Of a stretch of 64,000 bases of DNA, positions 28,604 through 38,207 are shown one piece after another; the stretch's first letter is position 1, and each line of letters opens with the position of its first letter. The notes under the pieces were generated by a model. That model saw only the letters and a program-made list of their open reading frames with translations, had not been told where the DNA came from and made no database searches. The position numbers were made by a program, and so were the translations under genes. The stretch comes from Dermabacter vaginalis (GTDB lineage: Bacteria; Actinomycetota; Actinomycetes; Actinomycetales; Dermabacteraceae). Location of the stretch: positions 1,674,001 through 1,738,000 of the forward strand of contig NZ_CP012117.1 in the NCBI RefSeq assembly GCF_001678905.1, in the 5' to 3' direction.

Positions 28604-29146
28604 TTATGCCTCCGCCTTGCCACCCATAACGTCGTGACCCCGGGACTCCCGCAGCCTCGCACCTTTTTCATACGCGAGATCGCGCAGTTCTGTTTGATAC
28701 GTCACCATATTTTCGCGGATCTCGCGCGCCATATCCGAATCTCCGGAGCCCAGAATCCGAGCGGCGAGCAAGCCCGCATTGGCAGCGCCACCGATCGACA
28801 CGGTTGCGACGGGCACCCCCTTGGGCATTTGCACGATCGACAGGAGGGAATCCATGCCGTCGAGATGGCGCAGAGGCACCGGGACGCCGATGACGGGTAG
28901 AGGTGTGAGCGCGGCGAGCATCCCGGGGAGGTGGGCGGCCCCGCCTGCGCCGGCAATGATCACGCGGAGACCGCGCTCGTGCGCCGAGCGTCCGTACTGG
29001 ACCATGTCTTCGGGCATGCGGTGGGCGCTCACGACCTCGACCTCGCATGCGATGCCGAAATGGGCGAGCTGTTCTTCAGCGTCTTTCATCACGGGGTAGT
29101 CCGAATCGGACCCCATGACGATACCGACCGCAGGTTTCTTACTCAT
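28604..29146 (-). CDS. purE: N5-carboxyaminoimidazole ribonucleotide mutase
   Basis: Converts N5-CAIR to CAIR in de novo purine synthesis, acting with PurK. 180 residues with GIVMGSDSD (residues 8-16), the catalytic SAHRMPE (His42), [13 protein letters not shown] and [13 protein letters not shown] at 29144-29146 has AAGGA seven bases upstream inside the purK tail; the two genes are three bases apart. Confidence 0.97.
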   Translation of the reverse strand: MSKKPAVGIVMGSDSDYPVMKDAEEQLAHFGIACEVEVVSAHRMPEDMVQYGRSAHERGLRVIIAGAGGAAHLPGMLAALTPLPVIGVPVPLRHLDGMDSLLSIVQMPKGVPVATVSIGGAANAGLLAARILGSGDSDMAREIRENMVTYQTELRDLAYEKGARLRESRGHDVMGGKAEA

Positions 29147-29149
29147 GTC

Positions 29150-30343
29150 TTAATCCTTCGATTCGTCGCCGGTCACGATGGTGTGCGCCGCGGCGCGAGC
29201 ACGACGCTCGGTCTGTTCGAGGTCCGTGCCGAGGGCCGTGACGTGACCGAGTTTGCGGCCTTGACGCACGCTTTTGCCGTACAGGTGAACCTTGATTGCG
29301 GGGTCATGCGCGAGCGCCTCGCGCGCTCCCTCGGCGAGGTTCTCGCGCGTGTCACCGAGGGTATTGACCATGACGGTCCACGGGGAGGTTGGCGTGGTGT
29401 CACCGAGCGGGAGATCCGCGACAGCGCGAAGGTGCTGCTCGAATTGGCTAGTGACGCACCCGTCCATACTCCAGTGACCCGTGTTGTGGGGGCGCATCGC
29501 GAGCTCGTTCACGGCGATGCGCCCATCGGGGTATTCGAAGAGCTCAACGGCGAGCATTCCCACCACGCCGAGGTCGTTCGCAATATTCGCGGCAAGGTCA
29601 CGGGCGCGCGTGGAGGCTTCGACAGAGAGTCCAGGTGCGGGCGCGCTCACGCGGAAGCACACGCCGTCTTTTTGCTCGGATTCGGTCACGGGATACGAGG
29701 CAATCTCTCCGCCGGGGCGCCTCGCGACCTGTGCTGAAAGTTCACGCACGAAGGGGACCCGTTCCTCGGCAAGCAGCGGCTCGCCTCGCTCGAGCCAGTC
29801 CCGCGCATCCTCAATGGCGCGAACCCGCCTCACCCCGTGGCCGTCGTAGCCGCCGCGCGCGGTCTTCAGGATGAGGTCTCCCCCGCTCTTGCGGAGGGCG
29901 GTTTCGAGGTCGGCTTCAGTTTCGACCCGCCACCATGCGGGGCACGGATGTCCAAGTTCAGTGAGCCGCGCGCGCATCGCAAGCTTGTCCTGGGCATACA
30001 CGAGGGCCTCCGGGCCGGGCCTCACCGCAACTCCTTCGTGCTCGAGGGCGTGGAGGAGACCGGTGGGGACGTGCTCGTGGTCGAAGGTGACGACGTCGAC
30101 GCTCCTCGCGAATGCCGTGACCGCTTCGGGGTCATCGTGATGCCCGAGCATCACGTGTGGGCTCACGCGCGCCGCCGATTCATCCGGGGAGGTCGCGAGG
30201 ACGTGGAGTTCAAGGTCAAGCTCGATCGCGACGGGAATCATCATGCGTGCGAGCTGGCCACCGCCGATCACGCCTATGCGCGGTGGCCGCACAGTTTTCT
30301 TCTCGGTCGTGCTGGGCTGAGTGGGGGCGTGTTGGGTACTCAC
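29150..30343 (-). CDS. purK: N5-carboxyaminoimidazole ribonucleotide synthase
   Basis: ATP-grasp ligase making N5-CAIR from AIR, ATP and bicarbonate. About 397 residues: IGVIGGGQLARMM, ILKTARGGYDGHGV (ATP lid), FVRELSAQVAR, and the metal-binding ELAMRPHNTGHWSMDGC. The GTG at 30341-30343 is used; it has no ribosome site but lies six bases after TACACT, suggesting a leaderless start inside the 3' end of the kinase gene. Followed at once by purE. Confidence 0.95.
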   Translation of the reverse strand: MSTQHAPTQPSTTEKKTVRPPRIGVIGGGQLARMMIPVAIELDLELHVLATSPDESAARVSPHVMLGHHDDPEAVTAFARSVDVVTFDHEHVPTGLLHALEHEGVAVRPGPEALVYAQDKLAMRARLTELGHPCPAWWRVETEADLETALRKSGGDLILKTARGGYDGHGVRRVRAIEDARDWLERGEPLLAEERVPFVRELSAQVARRPGGEIASYPVTESEQKDGVCFRVSAPAPGLSVEASTRARDLAANIANDLGVVGMLAVELFEYPDGRIAVNELAMRPHNTGHWSMDGCVTSQFEQHLRAVADLPLGDTTPTSPWTVMVNTLGDTRENLAEGAREALAHDPAIKVHLYGKSVRQGRKLGHVTALGTDLEQTERRARAAAHTIVTGDESKD

Positions 30344-30347
30344 GCGG

Positions 30348-31808
30348 CTAGTGTAGTGCGCCGCTCTCGCCTGTGTCTTCGACGCGCGGAACACTCACGG
30401 CGCCGGTGGCCAATGCCTCAGGCGTAGTTGCCGCTGAGGCTGCGGCTTCTCGCTGGTGCCGCTCCGCGCGCCGCTTTTCGCGTCGCGCAACAAGCCCGTG
30501 GGGTTTGGCTGGGGCCGACGGTTGCTGGCCCTCCGCGTTTCCGAGCTCGGGATCCTCGGGAGCGGGCGCCGTCGACAGGAAGATGCCAAAGCGCGCGGGG
30601 CGTTCGTCGATGAGCTCGAGTCGACCGCCGTCGTCTTCCACGAGGGTGCGAGCGAGGGCAAGCCCCACGCCGGTCCCGCTCGAGCCCTTACCGGAAACGG
30701 AACGTTCGAAAATTCGCTGACCGAGCGAGGGATCAATCCCTTCGCCTTCGTCGGAAACCTCGATCACGGTGGATTGCTCATTGCGACGAACCTTGACGCG
30801 CGTAGTACCCCCGCCGTGGGCGAGGGAGTTCTCGATGAGCGTGGCAATGACCTGCGTAAGCGGCCCATGCGATGCCCACACGGCAGCAGCGTGCGGCACC
30901 TGGATCCGCAGTTCTCGTTCCGCGCCGCGGAAGGCATGTTTCCATTCCTCGGCTTGCTGCACGAGCACCTGCCGAAGGTCGACCACGCCGGGGGTGCGGC
31001 GCTGTGAGGCGCGAGGCGCGTTGATGAGGTCATGGACGACCTGAGTGAGGCGGTCAACCTGCTCGAGTGACACGCGCGCTTCCTCACGCACCCACTCCTC
31101 CGAACTCGTCGCGAGGATCTCGTCGAGTCGCATGGAAAGCGCGGTGAGGGGTGTGCGCAACTGGTGGGAGGCGTCAGAGGCGAGCGCAGATTCCGCTTCG
31201 AGCCTCTCGGTGAGCATCGCACCCGAACGCGTGAGTTCAACCGCGACAGTGTCGATTTCCGCGATCCCGCTCGGCTTCCATTCTGATCGGCTCCTGCCGC
31301 TCCCGAGCTCCTCGGCCCGTCGTGTCAAACGGACGAGGGGGGCCGAGAGTCTTTGCGCTTGCCACAGCGCGACCGATACGCCGATCGCGATCGCGCTGAT
31401 CGCGGCCACGAGGATGAGCACCCATGCACTTGCGGTGTGGGCGCGCACGTCGGATTGGGGGATTCGCACGGTGACGATCTGACCGTTAACCCCTTGCGCG
31501 GACTGTTGCAGGGCATCGGGCCCGGCATCTTCGCCCGCTTCGAGCTCAGCGTTTTGGTAGTTCACCGCGATCTGGACGTCGAGGTTGACGACTTGGTCCA
31601 CGGTTTCTTGGAGCATCGTCTCATCGATCGGAAGCCCTTCGTTGAGCCGGTGGTCGGTCTCCGAAATGACGTCTTGGAGCAAAGTACCGGCTTGCGCCGA
31701 GAGATTGTCACGCACGGCTGTAAGCCACGCCGCGCCAAGGGGAATGCCGAGCAGGAGGACCGCGAGGAGCACGGTCATGAGGGTCGCCTGCAGAACTCGA
31801 AGCTGCAT
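30348..31808 (-). CDS. Membrane sensor histidine kinase of an OmpR-type two-component system
   Basis: 486 residues: TM1 at about 8-29, a short extracytoplasmic domain, TM2 at about 128-149, HAMP, HisKA SDASHQLRTPLTAL with His215, then an HATPase domain (VIATLIENSLAHG; VSDEGEGIDPSLG; GTGVGLALARTL) and a Pro/Ala-rich basic tail of about 80 residues. Acts with the regulator 19 bases upstream. The signal is unknown; a cell-envelope role is possible. The tail contains a right-half copy of the palindromic element (30515-30525). Confidence 0.93.
   Translation of the reverse strand: MQLRVLQATLMTVLLAVLLLGIPLGAAWLTAVRDNLSAQAGTLLQDVISETDHRLNEGLPIDETMLQETVDQVVNLDVQIAVNYQNAELEAGEDAGPDALQQSAQGVNGQIVTVRIPQSDVRAHTASAWVLILVAAISAIAIGVSVALWQAQRLSAPLVRLTRRAEELGSGRSRSEWKPSGIAEIDTVAVELTRSGAMLTERLEAESALASDASHQLRTPLTALSMRLDEILATSSEEWVREEARVSLEQVDRLTQVVHDLINAPRASQRRTPGVVDLRQVLVQQAEEWKHAFRGAERELRIQVPHAAAVWASHGPLTQVIATLIENSLAHGGGTTRVKVRRNEQSTVIEVSDEGEGIDPSLGQRIFERSVSGKGSSGTGVGLALARTLVEDDGGRLELIDERPARFGIFLSTAPAPEDPELGNAEGQQPSAPAKPHGLVARREKRRAERHQREAAASAATTPEALATGAVSVPRVEDTGESGALH
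30350..30355 (-). promoter_or_regulatory. -10 element TACACT before purK (probable leaderless start)
   Basis: TACACT is followed by six bases and the purK GTG. It overlaps the last codons of the histidine kinase gene. This would let purKE be transcribed apart from the two-component operon. Confidence 0.5.
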
Positions 31809-31827
31809 CGTTCGCGCCTACTGCGCC

Positions 31828-32526
31828 CTAGTGGGCGTCGGTGTCTTCGAAGCGAAAGCCCACGCCACGTACGGTCGTGATGCGCCTCGGGCTCGTCGCG
31901 TCATCACCGAGCTTGCGGCGCAGCCACGAGATGTGCATGTCGAGCGTTTTCGTGGAACCCCACCATTCGGCACCCCAGACCTCACGCATGAGATCGTCAC
32001 GCGTGACAACGCTGCCTGCCTCACGCATGAGTACGGCGAGGAGATCAAATTCCTTCGCGCTGAGCGAGAGCTCCTCGTCGTCGACGTACACGCGTCGCGC
32101 CGAAGGGTCGAGGCTTACGCCGTTGATGTCGTACGTGCTTGCGCTCGTGTCTTCGACAACCTGAGTGCGACGCAAAAGAGCCCTAATGCGGGCTTGAAGT
32201 TCTCCAAGGCGGAACGGCTTCGTCACATAATCGTCAGCGCCCGCGTCGAGGCCCACGACTGCGTCGACCTCGTCGGCACGTGCCGTGAGGATCAATACGG
32301 GAGCCTCGAGGCCTCCCTTGCGCAGCCTCCTACACACTTCGAGGCCGTCGATATCGGGGAGGCCAAGATCGAGGATCACGAAATCGATGTGGCCTTCGGT
32401 GGCGGCAATCGTCAGCGCGTCGATCCCTCGCGACGCTCTCACAACGGAATAGCCTTCGCGATCGAGGGCGCGCGAGAGAGGCTCTGCGATCGCCGAATCG
32501 TCTTCAACGAGAAGTAGTCGTGTCAC
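31828..32526 (-). CDS. OmpR-family response regulator
   Basis: 232 residues: receiver with acidic pocket VEDD (7-10), phospho-acceptor Asp53 in VILDLGLPDIDG, LTARADE and the switch lysine in TKPF, then a winged-helix domain (LSAKEFDLLAVLM; TKTLDMHISWLRRKLGD). The GTG at 32524-32526 has AAGGA upstream. First gene of the pair with the downstream kinase; targets are not predictable from sequence. Confidence 0.95.
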   Translation of the reverse strand: MTRLLLVEDDSAIAEPLSRALDREGYSVVRASRGIDALTIAATEGHIDFVILDLGLPDIDGLEVCRRLRKGGLEAPVLILTARADEVDAVVGLDAGADDYVTKPFRLGELQARIRALLRRTQVVEDTSASTYDINGVSLDPSARRVYVDDEELSLSAKEFDLLAVLMREAGSVVTRDDLMREVWGAEWWGSTKTLDMHISWLRRKLGDDATSPRRITTVRGVGFRFEDTDAH

Positions 32527-32598
32527 GAAGTCATCCTTACCAAAATGCGTGTGCTCCCGCTGTGAAATGCGCGAGCCGTCAAGCGACTCTCTACTCTC

Positions 32599-33708
32599 TC
32601 ACGAGTGACGCTCGATGAGCGAGGCCGCGGCTCGCTCGACCCTCACAATTGTCGTCTCCCCTATGCCGTGCAGTTCTTCTGTCCACTCTGCGACACGCCT
32701 GAACCCGCCGGGGAAGGCGCGGTCGACGAGATCCGCTGTTTCACCGTCGACCACAACTGCACCGGGCTCGGCGATTCCCTCGAGACGGGCGGCGAGGTTG
32801 ACCTTGGGGCCAAACACATCCCCGTAACGCGAAAACATATTCCCCCAGGCGAGTCCAACGCGCACGTTCGGGAGCGAAGGCTGGCGCTTAATGTTCTCGG
32901 CAATCGAGAGTGCGATCCGCACGCCGTCTTCGGGCGTGTCGGCGAGGAACATGACCTCGTCACCCACGGTTTTCACAACGCGCCCGCCACCGTCGGAAAT
33001 GACATCCCGCGTGAGGTTTTCGAAGTCCCTAATCACACCCGCGAGCTCGATCCCATCGATCGACTGGGCAAGGCGCGTGAACTGCACGAGGTCGGCAAAG
33101 CCTACGGCGCGCGGGAGGGGAAGCGACTCATCATCCCAGTCACTCGTCGAGGTACGCAGGATCTCGGCGCCCGCACGCGCGGTATAGGCCGACATCTGTC
33201 GTCGAAACACGTGGATGGCCTGGTGCTCGAAGATCTCGATGAACTGCGGGACCGATTCAAGCATGTGCATGCGTGCTTCGGTGTCACTCATATCGTGGCG
33301 CTGCTTCGCATCGTCCACGAGCGCCTCGGTGAGCCACATGGCAAGGCGCCCCATGTGAAACCCCAGCCCGCGCACGATCGTGACAAACGTATCGTCGCTG
33401 AGCGTTCCATCGTTCACGAGCGCGGCGAGGTCGGCGATCGCTTCAGCGTCGTCTTCGGTAAAGGCGGTCGTGTCGAGGGCGACGTTCGAAAAGCCGAGCC
33501 CGCGCCAGTAATCGGTACTGAGCTGCCGGTCGACATTGAAATCTTCTTCGAGGTCGCGTCTGGAGTACTCCCGTTCACCGTCGAGAAGGGAGCGCTCAAG
33601 GGCACCGATAGCGCCCCGCACGCGCGCGAAGCGTTCGTTGAGGGCATTTGGCATGGCTCCCTCGGCACTATGCTCGCTCGGCTCCTCGCGATCGTGAACG
33701 ATGCTCAT
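32599..33708 (-). CDS. Class III adenylate cyclase with N-terminal regulatory domain
   Basis: 369 residues, cytoplasmic. The C-terminal catalytic domain begins VGFADLVQFTRLAQ (first metal Asp), continues VVKTVGDEVMFLADTP (substrate Lys and second Asp) and VNLAARLEGIAEPG. The N-terminal 180 residues resemble the helical autoinhibitory domain of mycobacterial Rv1264-type cyclases (DLEEDFNVDRQ; GLGFHMGRLAMWL), which senses pH; that parallel is inferred. ATG at 33706-33708 follows AAAGGA. Its first 41 bases overlap the 3' end of birA, so the two are co-transcribed. Confidence 0.88.
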   Translation of the reverse strand: MSIVHDREEPSEHSAEGAMPNALNERFARVRGAIGALERSLLDGEREYSRRDLEEDFNVDRQLSTDYWRGLGFSNVALDTTAFTEDDAEAIADLAALVNDGTLSDDTFVTIVRGLGFHMGRLAMWLTEALVDDAKQRHDMSDTEARMHMLESVPQFIEIFEHQAIHVFRRQMSAYTARAGAEILRTSTSDWDDESLPLPRAVGFADLVQFTRLAQSIDGIELAGVIRDFENLTRDVISDGGGRVVKTVGDEVMFLADTPEDGVRIALSIAENIKRQPSLPNVRVGLAWGNMFSRYGDVFGPKVNLAARLEGIAEPGAVVVDGETADLVDRAFPGGFRRVAEWTEELHGIGETTIVRVERAAASLIERHS

Positions 33709-34525
33709 CTGGTCCTTTCGTCTTCTTCGCGCCTTGCCCGCCGGGTGATTCTCCCCCTCCGGGGCGCGCAAGGTGCACGTCGGCGGCGTCGAGGGCGTGG
33801 CGGCCTCGCTCCGCATTCTCCACGAGGAGCCTGCCCGTCGGATCAACGTCGAGCGCGTGCGCGTCGTACCGCGCACCTGCCGGTGTGACTACGACAACCC
33901 GCGACCCGAGAGTGAGGCAGTTCACAGCATACCGCGTTCGCAGGTCCCGAAAGTCCCTTCCTCCAGAATCCACGAGCGCGAAAATGCGCGCGATGTTTCG
34001 CGCGAGCACCTCGCCGAACTCGCGGCGTCCCTCAAGGTCACTGAGCGCGGTGCCGTAACGCGAATCAAGACTCGCGAGCGTCGCCGCTTTCTCAAGCCCC
34101 TCGCGTTCTCGTTCGATCGCCCCCGCGAGATTGACTCCGACCCCCGCGAGAAGACGCCCCGCGTCCACGCGCACGAGGATCCCCGCGATCTTCTCCCCCG
34201 CCGGCGAGAGGATGTCATTTGGCCATTTAAGACCGGGCAGAGGCGCCCCAGGCGCGACCTCGGCACAGGCGTCGAGCACGGCAAGCGCGCTCGCGAGCGG
34301 ATACCAGCCGCGAAGCTGCGGGGCCGGCAGTGGCCAGGCAACCGTCAACGCGAGCGATTCGCCCGGCCTGTTCTGCCACCGCCTACCTTGACGGCCGTGC
34401 CCCGCGCGCTGATCGAGAGTCATGAGCGCAAACGGCGCTTCGAGCGCGTCGTACGGCGGTTCGGCGAGAATGTCGAGAGTTGAGGTGCACGAGTGCACGT
34501 AGTCAATGCGCAGCGGCTCGCTCAC
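33668..34525 (-). CDS. birA: Biotin-[acetyl-CoA-carboxylase] ligase
   Basis: Activates biotin to biotinyl-AMP and transfers it to the carboxylase lysine. 285 residues with no N-terminal DNA-binding domain (group I ligase). Motifs: [25 protein letters not shown] (biotinyl-AMP loop, GRGRRGRxW-type), [34 protein letters not shown]. The GTG at 34523-34525 with GAGGGAG nine bases upstream is preferred over an ATG 18 bases earlier. Divergent from the carboxylase beta gene, whose alpha partner is its substrate. Confidence 0.93.
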   Translation of the reverse strand: MSEPLRIDYVHSCTSTLDILAEPPYDALEAPFALMTLDQRAGHGRQGRRWQNRPGESLALTVAWPLPAPQLRGWYPLASALAVLDACAEVAPGAPLPGLKWPNDILSPAGEKIAGILVRVDAGRLLAGVGVNLAGAIEREREGLEKAATLASLDSRYGTALSDLEGRREFGEVLARNIARIFALVDSGGRDFRDLRTRYAVNCLTLGSRVVVVTPAGARYDAHALDVDPTGRLLVENAERGRHALDAADVHLARPGGGESPGGQGAKKTKGPDEHRSRSRGAERA

Positions 34526-34607
34526 GTACTTTTGCTCCCTCATTTTTCGTGCATGGCGTACACTCACGAGAGCAATTGTGCCAGGCCACGACGGAGCAGG
34601 AGTGGGA

Positions 34608-36194
34608 GTGAACGAGACGCCGAGGCGGTCCACCACCGCCGAGAGACTTGAAGAACTTCGGTCTCGCGAGAATGCGGCCGTCACGGAGGCGGGCGCAAGC
34701 GCGATCAAAAAACAGCACGCACGGGGGAAGAAAACTGCCCGCGAGCGCATCGAGGAACTTCTCGATTCGGGCTCGTTCGTGGAGACCGATCGCTTCGTGC
34801 GCCACCAAAGCCATAACTTCGGGCTCGAAAAGAAGCGCATCGACGGTGACGGCATCGTCACGGGTTACGGCACGATCGACGGCCGCCAGGTCTGCGTGTA
34901 CTCGCAGGATTTCACTGTTCTCGGTGGCTCCCTCGGCGAAGCCCACGGGAAGAAGATTCAAAAAATCCAGGATCTCGCTCTCTCGACCGGAGTGCCGATC
35001 ATCGGCATTCTTGACGGCGGCGGCGCACGCATCCAGGAAGGTGTCGCTTCACTCGCGACCTTCGCGGGAATCTTCCGCCGCAACACTCGCGCCTCGGGCG
35101 TCATCCCCCAAATCTCGCTCATCATGGGGCCGGCAGCGGGGGGTGCGGTGTACTCCCCCGCCTTGACCGACATCATCGTGATGGTCGAGAAGTCCTCCCA
35201 TATGTTCATCACCGGCCCGGACGTCATCAAGACCGTCACGGGCGAGAACGTTGGCTTCGAGGAGCTCGGCGGCGCCCGCACCCATTCGAGCACATCTGGC
35301 GTCGCGCACTACATGGCTAGCGATGAGTCGGATGCGCTCGACTACGTGCGCGATCTGCTCTCCTATCTCCCCGCGAACACGCTCACAGAAGCTCCCGTCT
35401 ACCCTGACGAAGCCGACCTTGAACCGACCCCCGAGGATCGCGCACTTGATCGCCTTATCCCGGATTCCCCGAATCAGCCCTACGACATGCAGAGCGTCAT
35501 CGAGGCCATCCTCGATGACGAGTTCCTTGAACTCCACGGAAACTTCGCAAAGAACGTCGTGGTGGGTTTCGGGCGCGTCGAAGGCCATAGCGTGGGCATC
35601 GTCGCGAATCAGCCCTCGCAGCTCGCGGGCACACTCGATATCGATGCGAGCGAGAAAGCTGCGCGCTTCGTGCGCCTGTGCGACTCCTATAACGTCCCCG
35701 TGCTCACGCTCGTAGATGTCCCGGGCTTCCTCCCGGGGACCGATCAGGAGTACGGCGGAATTATTAGGCGTGGCGCAAAGCTTCTGTACGCATACGCGGA
35801 GGCCACGGTCCCGCTCGTGACCGTCATCACTCGCAAAGCGTACGGCGGCGCCTACATTGTCATGGGGTCGAAGGAGCTTGGCGCTGACGTCAATCTCGCG
35901 TGGCCCACGGCCCAGATCGCCGTGATGGGTGCGCAGGGCGCGGTCAATATTCTTCACCGCAAGGAACTTAAGGCCGCTACCGAAGCGGGCAAGGATGCCG
36001 AGGCTCTCCGCGCACAATTCCAAGCGGAGTACGAGGAGACGTTCGCGAATCCCTACGTTGCTGCGGAACGCGGCCTCCTCGACGGCGTGATTCAGCCGCA
36101 CGAAACGCGTGAAGCGATCACGCGCGCGCTGCGGGCCTTGCGCACTAAGCGCGACGCACTACCCACGAAAAAACACGGGAATATCCCCCTGTGA
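34608..36194 (+). CDS. accD: Acyl-CoA carboxylase beta subunit (carboxyltransferase, AccD/PccB type)
   Basis: Transfers CO2 from carboxybiotin to acetyl- or propionyl-CoA. 528 residues with [16 protein letters not shown], the acyl-CoA oxyanion region [29 protein letters not shown], and in the C-terminal half [21 protein letters not shown] and [16 protein letters not shown] at 34608 is chosen for the AGGAG five bases upstream. Followed with a GTGA overlap by the epsilon subunit; alpha lies near 39 kb. Acetyl versus propionyl preference cannot be told. Confidence 0.96.
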   Translation: MNETPRRSTTAERLEELRSRENAAVTEAGASAIKKQHARGKKTARERIEELLDSGSFVETDRFVRHQSHNFGLEKKRIDGDGIVTGYGTIDGRQVCVYSQDFTVLGGSLGEAHGKKIQKIQDLALSTGVPIIGILDGGGARIQEGVASLATFAGIFRRNTRASGVIPQISLIMGPAAGGAVYSPALTDIIVMVEKSSHMFITGPDVIKTVTGENVGFEELGGARTHSSTSGVAHYMASDESDALDYVRDLLSYLPANTLTEAPVYPDEADLEPTPEDRALDRLIPDSPNQPYDMQSVIEAILDDEFLELHGNFAKNVVVGFGRVEGHSVGIVANQPSQLAGTLDIDASEKAARFVRLCDSYNVPVLTLVDVPGFLPGTDQEYGGIIRRGAKLLYAYAEATVPLVTVITRKAYGGAYIVMGSKELGADVNLAWPTAQIAVMGAQGAVNILHRKELKAATEAGKDAEALRAQFQAEYEETFANPYVAAERGLLDGVIQPHETREAITRALRALRTKRDALPTKKHGNIPL

Positions 36195-36484
36195 GCACCG
36201 AAGAAACGGGCACGGTCCCAACGACGATCCCCGCGCACGAAGAGCCGAGCAGCCCGAGCGTCGAGCTCGTTTCGGGCCACCTTGCTGATCACGAGATCGC
36301 GGCGATCGCGGTCGCCGTCGCGGCGATGAGTGCCATCTCGCGCGAAGAGGCACATCAGCGCGAAATAGCAGAGCGCGCAGGTCACTCCACATCGGCATGG
36401 AACTCCCCCGTGGCCACGCACAGGTCGGCGTATCCCCTGCGGGCGAGCGCAGGACCGAAGTCGTGGATGTTCTCCCAGCGCTAG
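36191..36484 (+). CDS. accE: Acyl-CoA carboxylase epsilon subunit
   Basis: Small actinobacterial subunit that strengthens the alpha-beta complex. 97 residues; the conserved core [20 protein letters not shown] is preceded by an acidic, Thr/Pro-rich tail, and the C-terminal [11 protein letters not shown] with a nearby Trp is typical. The GTG start overlaps the beta-subunit stop (GTGA). Confidence 0.88.
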   Translation: MSTEETGTVPTTIPAHEEPSSPSVELVSGHLADHEIAAIAVAVAAMSAISREEAHQREIAERAGHSTSAWNSPVATHRSAYPLRASAGPKSWMFSQR

Positions 36485-36494
36485 CGCCCACGGT

Positions 36495-36500
36495 TAGAGT
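36495..36500 (+). promoter_or_regulatory. -10 element TAGAGT of a probable leaderless transcript
   Basis: TAGAGT is followed by six bases and the ATG of the DUF885 gene, with no ribosome site. It lies just after the epsilon-subunit stop. Confidence 0.5.
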
Positions 36501-36506
36501 GGTGCC

Positions 36507-38207
36507 ATGACAACGATGCGTACCCCTAGCCCCACCGACAATCTTGCGAACGGCTTTGTTGAGCGTTCGATCGCCTTGAGTCCCATGACGGCCACGAGTC
36601 TCGGCACCCCCGGCCAGGATCGCCTCATGGATGACCTCTCCCCCGAAGGCCTCGAGCAAGTGGCGACCCTGGCCCGCGACACTCTCGCAGGACTCGATTC
36701 CGTTGAGCGCGAGCACCCCGGCGATGACGTCGATCGCGTGACACGCGCCGCGATGCGCGAGCGCCTCGGCCTCGAACTCGAACACCACGACGCGCTCCTC
36801 ACGCATGCCTCGGTCAACAACATCGCGTCGCCTGTCCAGGGCATCCGCAGCATTTTCGACATGATGCCGCAGGACACCGCTGAGGACTGGGCCACCATCA
36901 GCGAACGCCTCTCCCGCGTGCCCGAAGCCGTGCACGGTTATGCCGAGTCGCTTCGATACGCCGCCTCGAAGGGCGTTCTCGCGGCGAAGCGCCAGCAGCG
37001 CATTGGCGCGGAGCAGTCGCGTTCCTTTACGAAGGCCGACGGTTTCTTCCCCTCTCTCGTGGCAAAGTCTGGCCTCGAGGGCTCGGCCCGCGAGGATTTC
37101 GAGCGCCGCGTGGCACTCGCATGCGAGGCATACAACGAACTTGCCGCCGTATTCGATGAGCTCGAGGAGAAGGCCCCCGAGAAAGATGCGGTGGGCCGCG
37201 AGGCCTACCAGCTCGGTTCGCGCACGTTCCTCGGCGAAGAGATCGACGTCGAGGAGGCATACGAGTTCGGTGTTGAGGAACTCACCCGATTGATCGACGA
37301 GCAAAAGCAGGTGGCCTCGCGCCTGAATGCGCACTATGGCAACGGCGGCGGCGATTCGATCGACGCGGCGATGGCTTCGCTCAATGCCGATGAAGCACTC
37401 GTGCTGCACGGTACCGATAGCCTCAAAGCGTGGATGCAAGAGCTTTCAGATGCCGCAATCCGTGACCTTGCGGGCACCCACTTCGACATCCCGGAAGAGC
37501 TCACACGCCTCGAATGCATGATCGCCGAGACAGGCGCGGGCGGCATCTACTACACGGGGCCAAGCGAGGACTTCTCACGCCCGGGCCGCATGTGGTGGGA
37601 CACCCCCGCAGGGGTTGACACGTTCCGCACCTGGAGCGAAACCACGACCGTCTATCACGAGGGTGTTCCCGGCCATCACCTCCAGGTGGGCACGCAGCAG
37701 CTTCAGTCGGAGCGTCTCAATCGTTGGCGGGCCTCCTTCATGTGGGTGTCGGGCCACGGCGAGGGCTGGGCTCTCTACGCGGAGCGGCTCATGGAAGAAC
37801 TCGGCTACCTCACAACCGACGGGGAAAAGCTCGGCATGCTCATGGAGCAGCGTATGCGCGCGGGCCGCGTCGTTCTCGACATTGGACTCCACAACGAGCT
37901 TCCCGTCCCCGAGCGATTCGGTGGCGGAAAGTGGACCTACGAGCGCGGCTGGGACTTCGTTCGCGAACACTGGCGCATGGAGGAGCCCATCCAGCGCTTC
38001 GAGTATCACCGCTACCTCGGCTGGGCAGGCCAGGCGCCGAGCTACAAGCTCGGCCAGCGGGTCTGGGAGCAGCTGCGCGATGAGGCTCTCGCGCGGGGCA
38101 CATCGCTGCGAGACTTCCACCGCGAAGCGCTTGAGCTTGGCGGCCTGCCCCTTTCCGTGCTGCGATCCGCTCTTTCTGCTCACGGGACCGGCGAGGTCGG
38201 GGCATGA
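36507..38207 (+). CDS. DUF885 family metallopeptidase-like protein
   Basis: 566 residues, soluble, no signal peptide. DUF885 proteins are helical gluzincin-like hydrolases; the metal motif YHEGVPGHHLQ (His384, Glu385, His390, His391) and a downstream helix with a potential third ligand (GHGEGWALYAERLMEELG) are intact. Substrate unknown, probably small peptides. It overlaps the Maf gene by ATGA. The start appears leaderless. Confidence 0.9.
   Translation: MTTMRTPSPTDNLANGFVERSIALSPMTATSLGTPGQDRLMDDLSPEGLEQVATLARDTLAGLDSVEREHPGDDVDRVTRAAMRERLGLELEHHDALLTHASVNNIASPVQGIRSIFDMMPQDTAEDWATISERLSRVPEAVHGYAESLRYAASKGVLAAKRQQRIGAEQSRSFTKADGFFPSLVAKSGLEGSAREDFERRVALACEAYNELAAVFDELEEKAPEKDAVGREAYQLGSRTFLGEEIDVEEAYEFGVEELTRLIDEQKQVASRLNAHYGNGGGDSIDAAMASLNADEALVLHGTDSLKAWMQELSDAAIRDLAGTHFDIPEELTRLECMIAETGAGGIYYTGPSEDFSRPGRMWWDTPAGVDTFRTWSETTTVYHEGVPGHHLQVGTQQLQSERLNRWRASFMWVSGHGEGWALYAERLMEELGYLTTDGEKLGMLMEQRMRAGRVVLDIGLHNELPVPERFGGGKWTYERGWDFVREHWRMEEPIQRFEYHRYLGWAGQAPSYKLGQRVWEQLRDEALARGTSLRDFHREALELGGLPLSVLRSALSAHGTGEVGA

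Noticed and set aside
35049-36101. Minus-strand open frame opposite the carboxylase beta gene
   Set aside because: Shadow caused by codon periodicity; no family similarity.
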